Below, piece after piece: positions 8,677 through 15,858 of a stretch of 64,000 bases of DNA. The DNA is from CAIKZZ01 sp036742455. GTDB lineage: Bacteria > Pseudomonadota > Gammaproteobacteria > Steroidobacterales > Steroidobacteraceae. The translations under genes and the position numbers were made by a program. Position 1 is the first letter of the stretch; the number at the start of each line of letters is the position of its first letter. The notes below the pieces were generated by a model, which did no database searches, was not told the DNA's origin, and was given only the letters and a program-made list of their open reading frames with translations. The stretch covers positions 79,570-143,569 of the forward strand of contig DAINQU010000008.1 of NCBI GenBank assembly GCA_036742455.1, given 5' to 3'.

Positions 8677-9690
8677 ATGTCTTACGAGTCGAAACCCGAA
8701 CAGAGTTCACCCTTTTCGAAGGTCTCTCACGTCACCGTGAGCGCCGATGACGACGGGCAGCGACTCGACAATTGGCTGATCCGGACGCTGAAAGGCGTTC
8801 CGCGTACCCGCGTCTACCGCATCCTTCGCAAGGGCGAAGTGCGCGTCAACGGCAAGCGGGCGAAGCCCGAGCAGCGCGTGGCCGGTGGCGATGATATCCG
8901 CTTGCCGCCGATTCGTGCCGCCGAGCCGGAACCGGAGGGCGGTCGGGCCCCGCGCGTCCCGAAGTCGCTCCTAGAGACCATTGAGTCGTCGATACTCCAC
9001 GAAGACGACAACATGCTCGTCATCGGCAAACCGGCGGGATTGGCGGTACACGGCGGCAGTGGGCTCAGTTTCGGGGTGATTGAGGCGCTGCGCGCCTCCC
9101 GCCCGGATGAGACCTTAGAGTTGGCGCACCGACTCGACCGCGACACCAGCGGTCTGCTCTTGGTTGCCCGCAATCGCCAGTCGCTGCGGATCCTGCACGA
9201 GTTGTTGCGCGAGGGCCAAATCGAGAAGCGCTACCTGACCCTCGTGAAGGGCTCGTGGGATCTCGGCACCAAAACCATCGATGCGCCGCTGCTCACTCAC
9301 ACGCGTGTGGGCGGTGAGCGCACGGTGCGCGTCGCGCCCAACGGCAAAGAATCCCGCACGACGTTCGCGCCGGTCGACTTTTTCGGCGCCGGCGCCACCT
9401 TGCTGGACGTCACCTTGGGCACCGGCCGCACGCACCAGATTCGCGTGCACGCGGCGCACACCGGCCATCCGGTCTGCGGCGACGACAAATACGGTGACCG
9501 GGAGCACAACGTTGCCATGGGAGGGCTCGGCCTCTCGCGGCTGTTCCTGCACGCCCAGACGCTGACCTTTGAGTGGCCGGGTTCCCGCAAGAACTATGCC
9601 TTTAGCCTGCCGATGCCACCGGATTTGGCGCAAGTGTTGGAAAACCTGGCCGCGACCCGGCGTAAGCGCAGTCGGAGTCGGCGCCGATGA
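8677..9690 (+). CDS. rluC: 23S rRNA pseudouridine synthase RluC (RluA family)
   Basis: A 337-residue enzyme. An N-terminal S4 RNA-binding domain (RLDNWLIRTLKGVPRTRVYR to VRVNGKRAKPE, residues 29-75) precedes the RluA-type catalytic domain with the active-site segment AHRLDRDTSGLLL (catalytic Asp near 152) and the later TGRTHQIRVH. RluC modifies U955, U2504 and U2580 in E. coli numbering. The divergent position next to rne is the enteric arrangement and supports RluC over RluD. Its last four bases overlap the start of the carbonic anhydrase gene, giving a coupled pair. Confidence 0.93.
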   Translation: MSYESKPEQSSPFSKVSHVTVSADDDGQRLDNWLIRTLKGVPRTRVYRILRKGEVRVNGKRAKPEQRVAGGDDIRLPPIRAAEPEPEGGRAPRVPKSLLETIESSILHEDDNMLVIGKPAGLAVHGGSGLSFGVIEALRASRPDETLELAHRLDRDTSGLLLVARNRQSLRILHELLREGQIEKRYLTLVKGSWDLGTKTIDAPLLTHTRVGGERTVRVAPNGKESRTTFAPVDFFGAGATLLDVTLGTGRTHQIRVHAAHTGHPVCGDDKYGDREHNVAMGGLGLSRLFLHAQTLTFEWPGSRKNYAFSLPMPPDLAQVLENLAATRRKRSRSRRR

Positions 9691-10346
9691 GCGTGCAGCG
9701 CGACCTGTTCGCGAGCAATCGCGCCTGGGCCAAGGCGATCACGACCGAAGATCCGGCGTTCTTCCAAAAGCTCTCCGGGCAGCAGCGCCCGGAGTACCTG
9801 TGGATCGGCTGTGCCGACAGTCGGGTGCCGGCCAACGAAATTGTCGGCCTGTTGCCGGGTGAGTTATTTGTGCACCGCAACGTTGCCAACGTGGTGGTGC
9901 ACACCGACCTGAATTGTTTGTCGGTCATCCAGTACGCGGTCGAAGTGCTGGGCATCAACGAGATCATCGTGACCGGGCATTACGGCTGCGGTGGTGTGAC
10001 GGCGGCGCTGGAACAGCGACCGCTGGGGCTGATCGACAACTGGCTGCGACACATCCAGGACGTGCACCGACGCCACGAGCCGATGTTCGTGCCGTTGCCC
10101 GAGGGGGCGGCGCGCGCCAATTTGCTGTGCGAGCTGAACGTGATCGAGCAGGTGGCGAACGTCTGCCAGACGACGATGGTGCGCGACGCGTGGGAGCGGG
10201 GTCGGCCGTTGACCGTGCGCGGTTGGATCTACGGCTTGGCCGACGGTCTGCTGCACGACCTCGAGATGGAAGTCTCGCTCGGCGACGATCCGAGCGAGGT
10301 GTATCGCCACGCGATCGCGGCCGCCCAGCTCAGGAACGCGCCCTAA
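9687..10346 (+). CDS. can: Beta-class carbonic anhydrase
   Basis: A 219-residue cytoplasmic zinc enzyme interconverting CO2 and bicarbonate. The zinc ligands and catalytic dyad are all visible: Cys42 and Asp44 in GCADSRV, His98 and Cys101 in GHYGCGG. Length and order match the E. coli Can type. The ATG lies inside the end of rluC (ATGA overlap). The 3' end overlaps convergent maf by 17 bases. Confidence 0.95.
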   Translation: MSVQRDLFASNRAWAKAITTEDPAFFQKLSGQQRPEYLWIGCADSRVPANEIVGLLPGELFVHRNVANVVVHTDLNCLSVIQYAVEVLGINEIIVTGHYGCGGVTAALEQRPLGLIDNWLRHIQDVHRRHEPMFVPLPEGAARANLLCELNVIEQVANVCQTTMVRDAWERGRPLTVRGWIYGLADGLLHDLEMEVSLGDDPSEVYRHAIAAAQLRNAP

Positions 10347-10935
10347 GCGGATCGATGCCGGCACGGCGCAGCGCGCCGGCCAACCAGACGAGCGGCAAGC
10401 CGATCAGCGCGGTCGGGTCCTGATTATCGACACGCTCCAGCAGGACGGCGCCGAGCGCCTCTGAGCGGAAGCTGCCGGCGCAATCGAGCGGCCGGTCCAG
10501 TAGGACGTAACGGCGCACTTCGTCCTCGTCCAACGTACGAAAGACCGCGGTGGTGCAATCGGTATAGGTCTCGACCTCACCGTCGCTGCGGACCACCGCA
10601 ACGGCCGTGAGAAATTGCACGGCGCGGCCGCTCGCTGCCATCAACTGTTCCACGGCGCGCTCGACCGTGCCGGGTTTGCCCAAAATGCGCCCGTCCGGGG
10701 TGGTTGCCACTTGGTCGGAGCCGATGACGACGGCGCCGGGGTGGCGCGCCGCGACCGCACGGGCCTTCTCCTGGGCGAGCCGGATGGCGAGGTCGACAGG
10801 GGCTTCGTCCGTGCCGCGCTGCTCGTCGACCCCGGGCGCTTCGGCCGTAAAAGGGACGGCGAGGCGCTCCAAGAGGGCCCGGCGGTAGGCCGACGTGGAG
10901 GCTAGAATGAGGGAAGGGGCGTGCAAGTTCGGCAT
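10330..10935 (-). CDS. Maf/YceF-type nucleotide pyrophosphatase
   Basis: A 201-residue member of the Maf family, which hydrolyses modified or canonical nucleoside triphosphates to monophosphates. Family marks are the N-terminal LILASTSAYRRALLERL, the central AQEKARAV and GSDQV, and the later DCTTAVFRTLDEDEVRRYV. The S/T-x-R and E-K-A motifs are present. The gene lies next to yceD-rpmF, as yceF (m7GTP pyrophosphatase) does in E. coli, which favours the YceF subgroup. It is transcribed divergently from yceD with 99 bases between them. Confidence 0.9.
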   Translation of the reverse strand: MPNLHAPSLILASTSAYRRALLERLAVPFTAEAPGVDEQRGTDEAPVDLAIRLAQEKARAVAARHPGAVVIGSDQVATTPDGRILGKPGTVERAVEQLMAASGRAVQFLTAVAVVRSDGEVETYTDCTTAVFRTLDEDEVRRYVLLDRPLDCAGSFRSEALGAVLLERVDNQDPTALIGLPLVWLAGALRRAGIDPLRARS

Positions 10936-10995
10936 TCGGTCTACTCGGGCTCGGCTCGGGGACTTTGCAAATCAACGCTTTGCAATGGGTTTTCT

Positions 10996-11024
10996 TTGAC
11001 ACCGCGCGGGTGCATCTCTATCAT
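10996..11024 (+). promoter_or_regulatory. Strong sigma-70 promoter for yceD-rpmF
   Basis: Consensus -35 TTGACA (10996-11001), 17-base spacer, -10 TATCAT (11019-11024). Transcription should begin near 11031, only about four bases before the yceD ATG at 11035, so the mRNA would be almost leaderless. Confidence 0.75.
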
Positions 11025-11034
11025 ACGCGACCCT

Positions 11035-11553
11035 ATGACGAGCCCCCATTCAGAACAGATCGACGTGGGGGTACTCGCGGCGCAGCAATCGCGGCTTGAG
11101 CGGCAGTATCCGCTCGCGGCGTTGGAGCGCTTGGCGGATCGTCTGGTGCGGCCTGAGGGCCAAGTCCGGGTGGATTTGCACTACACCGAGGCGGGCGAGT
11201 TCCCGGCTCTCGAGGGTAGTTTGCAGGCCAATCCTTGGCTCGTGTGTCAGCGCTGTCTCGAACCGTTCGAGGCACACGTTACCTCCGAAGTCCGTGTGGC
11301 TTTGGTGGCAAACGACGCGGATGCTGACCGCGTGCCGGAAGCGTTTGAACCGGTCCAGACAGCGTCTGGATGGTTCGACCTCTTCGAGATGATCGAAGAT
11401 GAATTGTTGTTAGCGTTGCCGTTGGTGCCCCTGCACGACACGGCAACGGGTTGCGCGAAGGCGCGCGTGGAGTTGCCGGAGAGCGGCGCCGAACCTGCGA
11501 AGGATCCGGTGCATCGTCCGTTCGGTGATCTGCGGTCGCTGATGAAGCGCTGA
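11035..11553 (+). CDS. yceD: YceD family (DUF177) 23S rRNA accumulation protein
   Basis: A 172-residue DUF177 protein. The central WLVCQRCLEPF gives the CxxC pair (Cys71, Cys74) typical of the family, and the acidic FDLFEMIEDELLLALPLVPLH segment is diagnostic. In E. coli and in plants the family is linked to 23S rRNA accumulation, and the gene almost always precedes rpmF, as here (25 bases). The frame stays open upstream, but family length and a consensus promoter ending just before this ATG support 11035. Confidence 0.9.
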   Translation: MTSPHSEQIDVGVLAAQQSRLERQYPLAALERLADRLVRPEGQVRVDLHYTEAGEFPALEGSLQANPWLVCQRCLEPFEAHVTSEVRVALVANDADADRVPEAFEPVQTASGWFDLFEMIEDELLLALPLVPLHDTATGCAKARVELPESGAEPAKDPVHRPFGDLRSLMKR

Positions 11554-11578
11554 AGAATTCGGTTTAAGGAGTAATTCG

Positions 11579-11770
11579 ATGCCCGTACAGAAGAGCAGAA
11601 AGACGCCGTCGAAGCGCGGCATGCACCGTTCGCACGACCACATCAGCGCGCCGACCTTGTCGAAGGATCCGACGTCGGGTGAAACGCACGTGCGTCACCG
11701 CGTCAGCCGCGACGGTTTCTACCGCGGTAAGAAGGTGATCGACACGCCTGTCGTCACCGTCGAGGAATAA
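11579..11770 (+). CDS. rpmF: 50S ribosomal protein L32
   Basis: A 63-residue L32. The N-terminus MPVQKSRKTPSKRGMHRSHD is classic, and the middle has the ETHVRHRVSRDGFYRGKKV pattern. A strong ribosome-binding site (AAGGAG) lies seven bases upstream of the ATG. The protein lacks the four-cysteine zinc ribbon found in some phyla, as is usual in Gammaproteobacteria. It forms an operon with yceD and is followed by a hairpin terminator rather than by plsX. Confidence 0.97.
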   Translation: MPVQKSRKTPSKRGMHRSHDHISAPTLSKDPTSGETHVRHRVSRDGFYRGKKVIDTPVVTVEE

Positions 11771-12094
11771 GCACCCGATCGTTGGCGTGAGCGGGGTCGT
11801 CTCGGCGATCGCGTTTCGTGTCACCGACGAGTGGCTGTGGCGGCCCCGGCACTTGTGTGTTCGGGGCCGTTGTCGTTTCTGTGATGCCGTGTCGGCATGC
11901 GCACAGAGAGAGGGGCGTTCGCTCCCCGCGGCGTTTCAAATGGCGTTAGCATGAGCGCCCTGGCCCGTGAGGGGGAAGGCAAGCGCTGCTCGATCTGCAC
12001 GACCGCGAATCCGCAGGGTTCTCGGTGACACGTGTGGGTGCTGAGCGCGACCGACGCTCGTCCGTGGCCTGATTTTTTGCAAAGGCAGCCGTAC
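11771..12094. other. rpmF-fabH intergenic region
   Basis: 324 bases holding the rpmF terminator (11841-11880). No credible gene is seen; the longest plus-strand reading (ATG 11951, 25 codons) resembles nothing known. In many Gammaproteobacteria plsX occupies this interval; there is no trace of it. Confidence 0.6.
11841..11880 (+). terminator. Rho-independent terminator after rpmF
   Basis: Perfect 8-bp stem CGGCCCCG (11841-11848) with CGGGGCCG (11862-11869), followed by a T-rich run TTGTCGTTTCT. It sits 70 bases after the rpmF stop and separates yceD-rpmF from fabH. Confidence 0.75.
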
Positions 12095-13063
12095 ATGTAT
12101 TCACGTATCACGGGTACCGGCAGTTATCTGCCGCCTCACGTTGTCACGAATGCGGATCTCGAGAAGATTGTCGATACCACCGACGAGTGGATTCGGACGC
12201 GGTCGGGCATCGAACGCCGTCATCACGTCGGCGAGGGCGAGACCACCTCCACCATGTGCATTGAGGCGGCCCGGCGCGCCATCGAGATGGCCGGCATTGC
12301 GGCGAGCGACATCGACTTCATCGTCGTCGGCACGTGCACGCCGGACCAGGTGTTCCCCAACGTCGGCACGATGGTCCAGGCGGCACTCGGCATCAGCGAC
12401 ACGCCCGCGTTCAGTGTGGAGACCGCGTGCAGCGGTTTCATTTACGCACTGTCGATTGCCGATAAATTCATCCGCACCGGCGAGGCGAAGTGCGCCTTGG
12501 TGATCGGCGCCGATGCGCTCAGCAAATTGCTGAACTGGCAGGACCGTTCCACCTGCGTGCTCTTCGGCGACGGCGCCGGTGCGGTCATACTCCAGGCCTC
12601 GGAAGAGCCGGGCATTTTGACCACCGTGGTGTCCGCGGACGGAAAGTATCGGGACTTGCTGCAATGCCAGTACGGTCCGTCGCGCGGTTACGACGCGCTG
12701 ATCAAGGGCGAGGCCGCGGGCGTCGAAATGAAAGGCGCCGAAGTCTTTAAAGTGGCCGTCAACACGCTCTCTGCGCTCGTCGACCAAACGCTGGAGAAGG
12801 CCGGTGTGGACCGCTCCGCGGTCGATTGGCTCGTGCCGCATCAAGCGAACTTGCGCATTATTCAGGCCGCGGCCAAGAAGCTCGGTCTGCCGATGGAGCA
12901 GGTGGTCGTGACGGTGCAGGATCACGGCAATACCTCCTCGGCGTCGATTCCGCTCGCGTTGGATCGCGCCGTGCGCGATGGCCGCATCCAAAAAGGTCAG
13001 ATGTTGCTGCTCGAGGCCTTCGGCGGCGGGTTTACCTGGGGTTCGGCGCTGCTGAAGTTCTGA
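12095..13063 (+). CDS. fabH: Beta-ketoacyl-ACP synthase III (FabH)
   Basis: A 322-residue condensing enzyme that starts fatty-acid synthesis from acetyl-CoA and malonyl-ACP. The catalytic triad is present: Cys112 in ETACSGF, His249 in VPHQAN and Asn279 in DHGNTSSAS. The ATG at 12095 gives the family start MYSRITGTGSYLP; an in-frame extension upstream has no similarity to FabH. The usual partners fabD, fabG and acpP do not follow; an L,D-transpeptidase does. Confidence 0.95.
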   Translation: MYSRITGTGSYLPPHVVTNADLEKIVDTTDEWIRTRSGIERRHHVGEGETTSTMCIEAARRAIEMAGIAASDIDFIVVGTCTPDQVFPNVGTMVQAALGISDTPAFSVETACSGFIYALSIADKFIRTGEAKCALVIGADALSKLLNWQDRSTCVLFGDGAGAVILQASEEPGILTTVVSADGKYRDLLQCQYGPSRGYDALIKGEAAGVEMKGAEVFKVAVNTLSALVDQTLEKAGVDRSAVDWLVPHQANLRIIQAAAKKLGLPMEQVVVTVQDHGNTSSASIPLALDRAVRDGRIQKGQMLLLEAFGGGFTWGSALLKF

Positions 13064-13072
13064 GGAGTCACC

Positions 13073-14008
13073 ATGACGGTTGCGACGCGGGCGCTACTTT
13101 GGGCGGCGGTACTGTGTGTGATGAGCACGGCCCGCGCGGCGGTGTTTCCGTTGCCGGTGGACGGCGATGTGGTCGGCGATACGCAGGACGTTGTGGCGGC
13201 GCAGGACGATACGCTGATCGACTTGGCGCGTCGCTACGGGCTCGGCTACGAGGAAGTGGTCAACGCGAACCCAGGGGTGGATCCGTGGTTGCCGGGGGCC
13301 GGCACCCACGTGCGGATGCCGCTGAAGCGCATCCTGCCCGACACGCCGCGCGAAGGCATTGTCGTCAACTTGCCGGAGCATCGGCTCTACTACTATCCGC
13401 CCGCGAAACCGGGCGAGGCGCGCGTGGTGGTGACCTATCCGGTCAGCGTCGGCAAGATGGATTGGTCAACGCCGCTCGGCCTGACCAAGATCCAAGCGAA
13501 GATCAAAGACCCGACCTGGACGCCGCCGGAGTCGGTCCGTCGGGAACACGCCGAACGCGGCGATATCTTGCCGAAGGTGGTGCCCGCAGGGCCCGACAAT
13601 CCGCTCGGTCTGTACGCGATGCGCCTCGCGATCCCGGGCGGGAGCTACATGATCCACGGCACCAATCATCCGGCAGGCGTGGGCATGCAAGTCACGCACG
13701 GGTGTATGCGTCTGTACCCTGAGCACATCGAAGAGCTCTTCAAGATGGTGGCGGTCGATACGCCGGTGCGGCTGGTCAATCAGCCGCAAAAGGTCGGCGT
13801 CTCGCAAGGGCATCTCTACGTTGAGGTGCATCCGGCGATGGAGACCACGAGCAGCGCCGTCGTGCGACCGGATCGAACGACCCTCGCTCGCCTCGTCGCG
13901 AACACCGCACGCTCGATGCCGAGCACGGGGCCAATCCTCTGGGAGACGGTGGAAAGTGCGTTCGGAGAACGTCGCGGCATGCCCGTGAGCGTGGCCGCGA
14001 CGAACTGA
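13073..14008 (+). CDS. L,D-transpeptidase of the YkuD/ErfK family with LysM domain
   Basis: A 311-residue periplasmic enzyme. It has a signal peptide (residues 1-23, cleavage near ARA), a LysM-like peptidoglycan-binding domain (about 38-82), then a YkuD catalytic domain with HGTNHPAGVGMQVTHGCMRL: His196 and nucleophile Cys211 in the THGC motif. ErfK/YbiS/YcfS enzymes attach Braun-type lipoprotein to peptidoglycan, while others make 3-3 cross-links; the LysM plus YkuD architecture fits the former group. It starts 10 bases after fabH with GAGG upstream. An alanine-zipper lipoprotein encoded 2 kb away could be a substrate (inference only). Confidence 0.88.
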   Translation: MTVATRALLWAAVLCVMSTARAAVFPLPVDGDVVGDTQDVVAAQDDTLIDLARRYGLGYEEVVNANPGVDPWLPGAGTHVRMPLKRILPDTPREGIVVNLPEHRLYYYPPAKPGEARVVVTYPVSVGKMDWSTPLGLTKIQAKIKDPTWTPPESVRREHAERGDILPKVVPAGPDNPLGLYAMRLAIPGGSYMIHGTNHPAGVGMQVTHGCMRLYPEHIEELFKMVAVDTPVRLVNQPQKVGVSQGHLYVEVHPAMETTSSAVVRPDRTTLARLVANTARSMPSTGPILWETVESAFGERRGMPVSVAATN

Positions 14009-14013
14009 ACGAT

Positions 14014-14036
14014 GCGGGACGGCGACGCCGTCCCGC
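14014..14036. terminator. GC-rich hairpin between convergent genes
   Basis: Perfect 9-bp stem GCGGGACGG (14014-14022) / CCGTCCCGC (14028-14036) with loop CGACG, six bases after the L,D-transpeptidase stop and eight before the convergent DUF6249 gene ends. There is no U-tract on either side, so it is an unusual terminator or an mRNA 3'-end stabiliser. Confidence 0.5.
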
Positions 14037-14043
14037 TGAGCGA

Positions 14044-14451
14044 TTACAACCCGGTCGTCATCGACTCGGTTTTCGCCTGACGCGTCATCGCCCAATAGAT
14101 CAGGTTGGCAAGGCCGATCGCCGTCGGGATCAGGCCCCAGGCCCAGTTGTCCCGATCTTCCAGGAACCACGCCACGCACACGGCGGCACCGATCAGGGTC
14201 CACACGAGCCCGGTCTTTAACGGATCGCGGCACTTGGTGCGGCTCGGCCCAGCCAACAGTTCGGCGGGCAGCGGCGGCAGTTCGATCCCTTTCTCAATCG
14301 CCGCCATCCGTTCCCGGTGGTGGAGCTCAAACAGTTCCTTTTTCTTTTTGTAGTCGAGCCAGACGCTGAGCATCCCGATGCCGATGCCCATCACGATGGC
14401 CACGATGGGGATGCACAAGGCTAAAACGCCGTGGATTGTGTCGCCGTCCAT
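14044..14451 (-). CDS. DUF6249-type small inner-membrane protein
   Basis: A 135-residue protein. One N-terminal transmembrane segment (about residues 8-31) is followed by a charged cytoplasmic linker, YKKKKELFELHHRERMAAIEKGIELPPLP, then two more hydrophobic segments (about 82-97 and 104-120). The HHRERMAAIEKGIELPPLP stretch is the mark of the DUF6249 group as I know it. Function is unknown. A candidate ECF promoter (P3, 14489-14518) lies 38 bases upstream, which places the gene in the regulon of the neighbouring sigma factor. Confidence 0.75.
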   Translation of the reverse strand: MDGDTIHGVLALCIPIVAIVMGIGIGMLSVWLDYKKKKELFELHHRERMAAIEKGIELPPLPAELLAGPSRTKCRDPLKTGLVWTLIGAAVCVAWFLEDRDNWAWGLIPTAIGLANLIYWAMTRQAKTESMTTGL

Positions 14452-14463
14452 TTGAGTCTTCCT

Positions 14464-14640
14464 TCAGTGTGTAATGTGCTGACAGTGATGAGACCCGGCG
14501 TCGGCGGGTCTGGTTTCAACGCGGGGTGATGACGTGGGAGACGGGAGGGCCGCACGGGCCCGGACCCACAGCAGCAGGCCACCGATCAGCCAAGGCAGCG
14601 CGAGCGCAACGAGCCTTTCGAGATCGAGCATCGGTTCCAT
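14464..14640 (-). CDS. Tiny single-span membrane protein
   Basis: A 58-residue reading frame: short acidic N-terminus (MEPMLDLERL), one hydrophobic segment (VALALPWLIGGLLLWV), then a polar tail rich in Pro, Ser and His. No family recognised. Start is set at the ATG 14640 because GGAG lies six bases upstream; a GTG at 14652 is possible but has no ribosome-binding site. It lies between the DUF6249 gene and a candidate ECF promoter (P2, 14671-14700) that points into it, which argues that it is real. P3 of the next gene lies inside its 3' part. Confidence 0.5.
   Translation of the reverse strand: MEPMLDLERLVALALPWLIGGLLLWVRARAALPSPTSSPRVETRPADAGSHHCQHITH
14489..14518 (-). promoter_or_regulatory. 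Candidate ECF sigma promoter P3 (DUF6249 gene)
   Basis: Minus-strand TGAAACC (14518-14512), 16-base spacer, GGTCTCA (14495-14489). The element and spacing are identical to P1. Start of transcription would be near 14482, about 30 bases before the DUF6249 ATG. Confidence 0.6.
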
Positions 14641-14670
14641 GACGGTCTCCACGCTATGATGGGCGTAACG

Positions 14671-14700
14671 TCAGACCCCGCGCCGTGAGGACCGGTTTCA
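14671..14700 (-). promoter_or_regulatory. Candidate ECF sigma promoter P2 (tiny membrane protein)
   Basis: Minus-strand TGAAACC (14700-14694), 16-base spacer, GGTCTGA (14677-14671). It diverges from P1; the two -35 elements form a perfect 9-bp inverted repeat, CCGGTTTCA (14692-14700) / TGAAACCGG (14710-14718). Start of transcription would be near 14664. Confidence 0.6.
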
Positions 14701-14709
14701 ACGCCGATC

Positions 14710-14739
14710 TGAAACCGGACCGTCGATTGCCGGGTCTCA
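14710..14739 (+). promoter_or_regulatory. Candidate ECF sigma promoter P1 (autoregulation of the sigma gene)
   Basis: Plus-strand TGAAACC (14710-14716), 16-base spacer, GGTCTCA (14733-14739). Start of transcription near 14746, some 27 bases before the sigma ATG. Two further copies of the same two-part element with the same spacing (P2, P3) lie upstream of the two neighbouring genes, as expected for a self-regulated ECF sigma factor. Confidence 0.65.
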
Positions 14740-14772
14740 CCGTCAGGACAGCGCAGGCACAGGTGGGTGTGG

Positions 14773-15342
14773 ATGACGGCCGAAGCCACGACCGATGACG
14801 CGACCATCCTTGCGCTGCGCGATCAGGGGCGTTTGGATGAGGCGTTGTCGCGCCTGTTGGATGCGTACGAAGCGCGGGTGTATCGGCTGTGCCGTGCGTT
14901 TTTGCGCAATCCGACTTGGGCCGAAGACATCGCCCAACAGTCCTTGATTCGTATCTGGAAGGGACTCTCCGGATTTGATGGGCGTTCGGCGCTGTCGACG
15001 TGGATTTACACGATCGTGCGCAATCGCTGTAACACCGCGCTCAGTACTGCGCGGCCGTCGGGAGCGGAGGACGGCGTATTGGAAGGGCTCGAGGACGAAC
15101 GCGTCGTCGATGCCGGCACGACAGAGGCCGCAGGGCTGCTGGCCCGGGTGGTCGAGGGGCTGCCGGAGAAGTACCGGCTGCCGATCGTGCTCTACTATTT
15201 CGAAGAGGAATCGGTGGCCGCTGTGGCGGAACGGCTCGGATGTCCGGAAGGGACGGTCAAGACAAACCTGTCGCGGGGACGGGACGAGCTGCGTCGACGG
15301 CTACAGGCACTGGGTTTGGGAGAATGGGCGCTATGGACTTGA
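14773..15342 (+). CDS. ECF-type RNA polymerase sigma factor
   Basis: A 189-residue sigma-70 family protein with only regions 2 and 4. Region 2 includes RLCRAFLRNPTWAEDIAQQSLIRIWKGL and the following RSALSTWIYTIVRNRC (about residues 36-86). Region 4 includes LPEKYRLPIVLYYFEEESVAAVAERLGCPEGTVKTNLSRGRDELRRRL (about 129-180) with its HTH. The ATG at 14773 has AGGTGG six bases upstream and is preferred over a GTG at 14767. The gene overlaps the next one, a membrane protein in the usual anti-sigma position. The upstream TGAAACC-N16-GGTCTCA element suggests autoregulation. The exact ECF group is not assigned. Confidence 0.9.
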   Translation: MTAEATTDDATILALRDQGRLDEALSRLLDAYEARVYRLCRAFLRNPTWAEDIAQQSLIRIWKGLSGFDGRSALSTWIYTIVRNRCNTALSTARPSGAEDGVLEGLEDERVVDAGTTEAAGLLARVVEGLPEKYRLPIVLYYFEEESVAAVAERLGCPEGTVKTNLSRGRDELRRRLQALGLGEWALWT

Positions 15343-15761
15343 AAACACCCTCGAACGAAACCACGGGCTTGGATTCCGCCTTGCGGCAGGCGTTGTCGCC
15401 ACCGCCGCTGCCAACCCAGTTTCGGGCGCGGTTGTTGACCCGTTTGGCCAATGAGCCGATGAGTGCGGAGGCCTATGACGCCATGCGCGCGACACTGGAG
15501 CAGGAGTGGCGGCGAGCGCAACGGGCCTTACAAGCCGAGTCGGTGCAGTTGCGTTGGCAGACCTTGCTGTGGCTGATCGGCGGTGCCTTTGCAGCGGGCG
15601 CGGTGACCGCAGCGGCGATGCCGTGGGTGGCGCAACACTACGGCACGCAGTGGTCGCATTGGGTACCCGTCGGTGTGGCCGCTCTCGGGCTCGGCGCCAG
15701 CGGCTGGGCAGACCCTCGTGTACGGCGGGTGCTCGCGCAGTGGGGCGTACCCGGCGCATAA
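15333..15761 (+). CDS. Putative membrane anti-sigma partner of the ECF sigma factor
   Basis: A 142-residue protein overlapping the sigma gene end by ten bases. The soluble N-terminal half (residues 1-74) has LDSALRQALSPPPLPTQFRARLLTRLA, resembling the short sigma-binding helices of small anti-sigma proteins, but no zinc HxxxCxxC motif. Two hydrophobic segments follow (about 77-99 and 109-125) and almost no periplasmic domain. The ATG at 15333 is chosen because GGGAGA lies about nine bases upstream. The assignment as anti-sigma rests on position and topology, not on a recognised domain. Confidence 0.6.
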   Translation: MDLKTPSNETTGLDSALRQALSPPPLPTQFRARLLTRLANEPMSAEAYDAMRATLEQEWRRAQRALQAESVQLRWQTLLWLIGGAFAAGAVTAAAMPWVAQHYGTQWSHWVPVGVAALGLGASGWADPRVRRVLAQWGVPGA

Positions 15762-15762
15762 A

Positions 15763-15792
15763 AAAACCCCAGCACCGAAGTGCTGAGGTTTT
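15763..15792. terminator. Bidirectional Rho-independent terminator
   Basis: Stem of about 12 pairs (one mismatch) built on CAGCAC/GTGCTG with a CGAA tetraloop. A-tract on the left and T-tract on the right, so it can end both the sigma/anti-sigma transcript and the convergent lipoprotein transcript. Confidence 0.85.
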
Positions 15793-15858
15793 GGGTGCGG
15801 CAAGCCGCGTCGGCAGTGGGGCGACGTCGATGACGTCACCCGACCACCGAAAGGGTCC

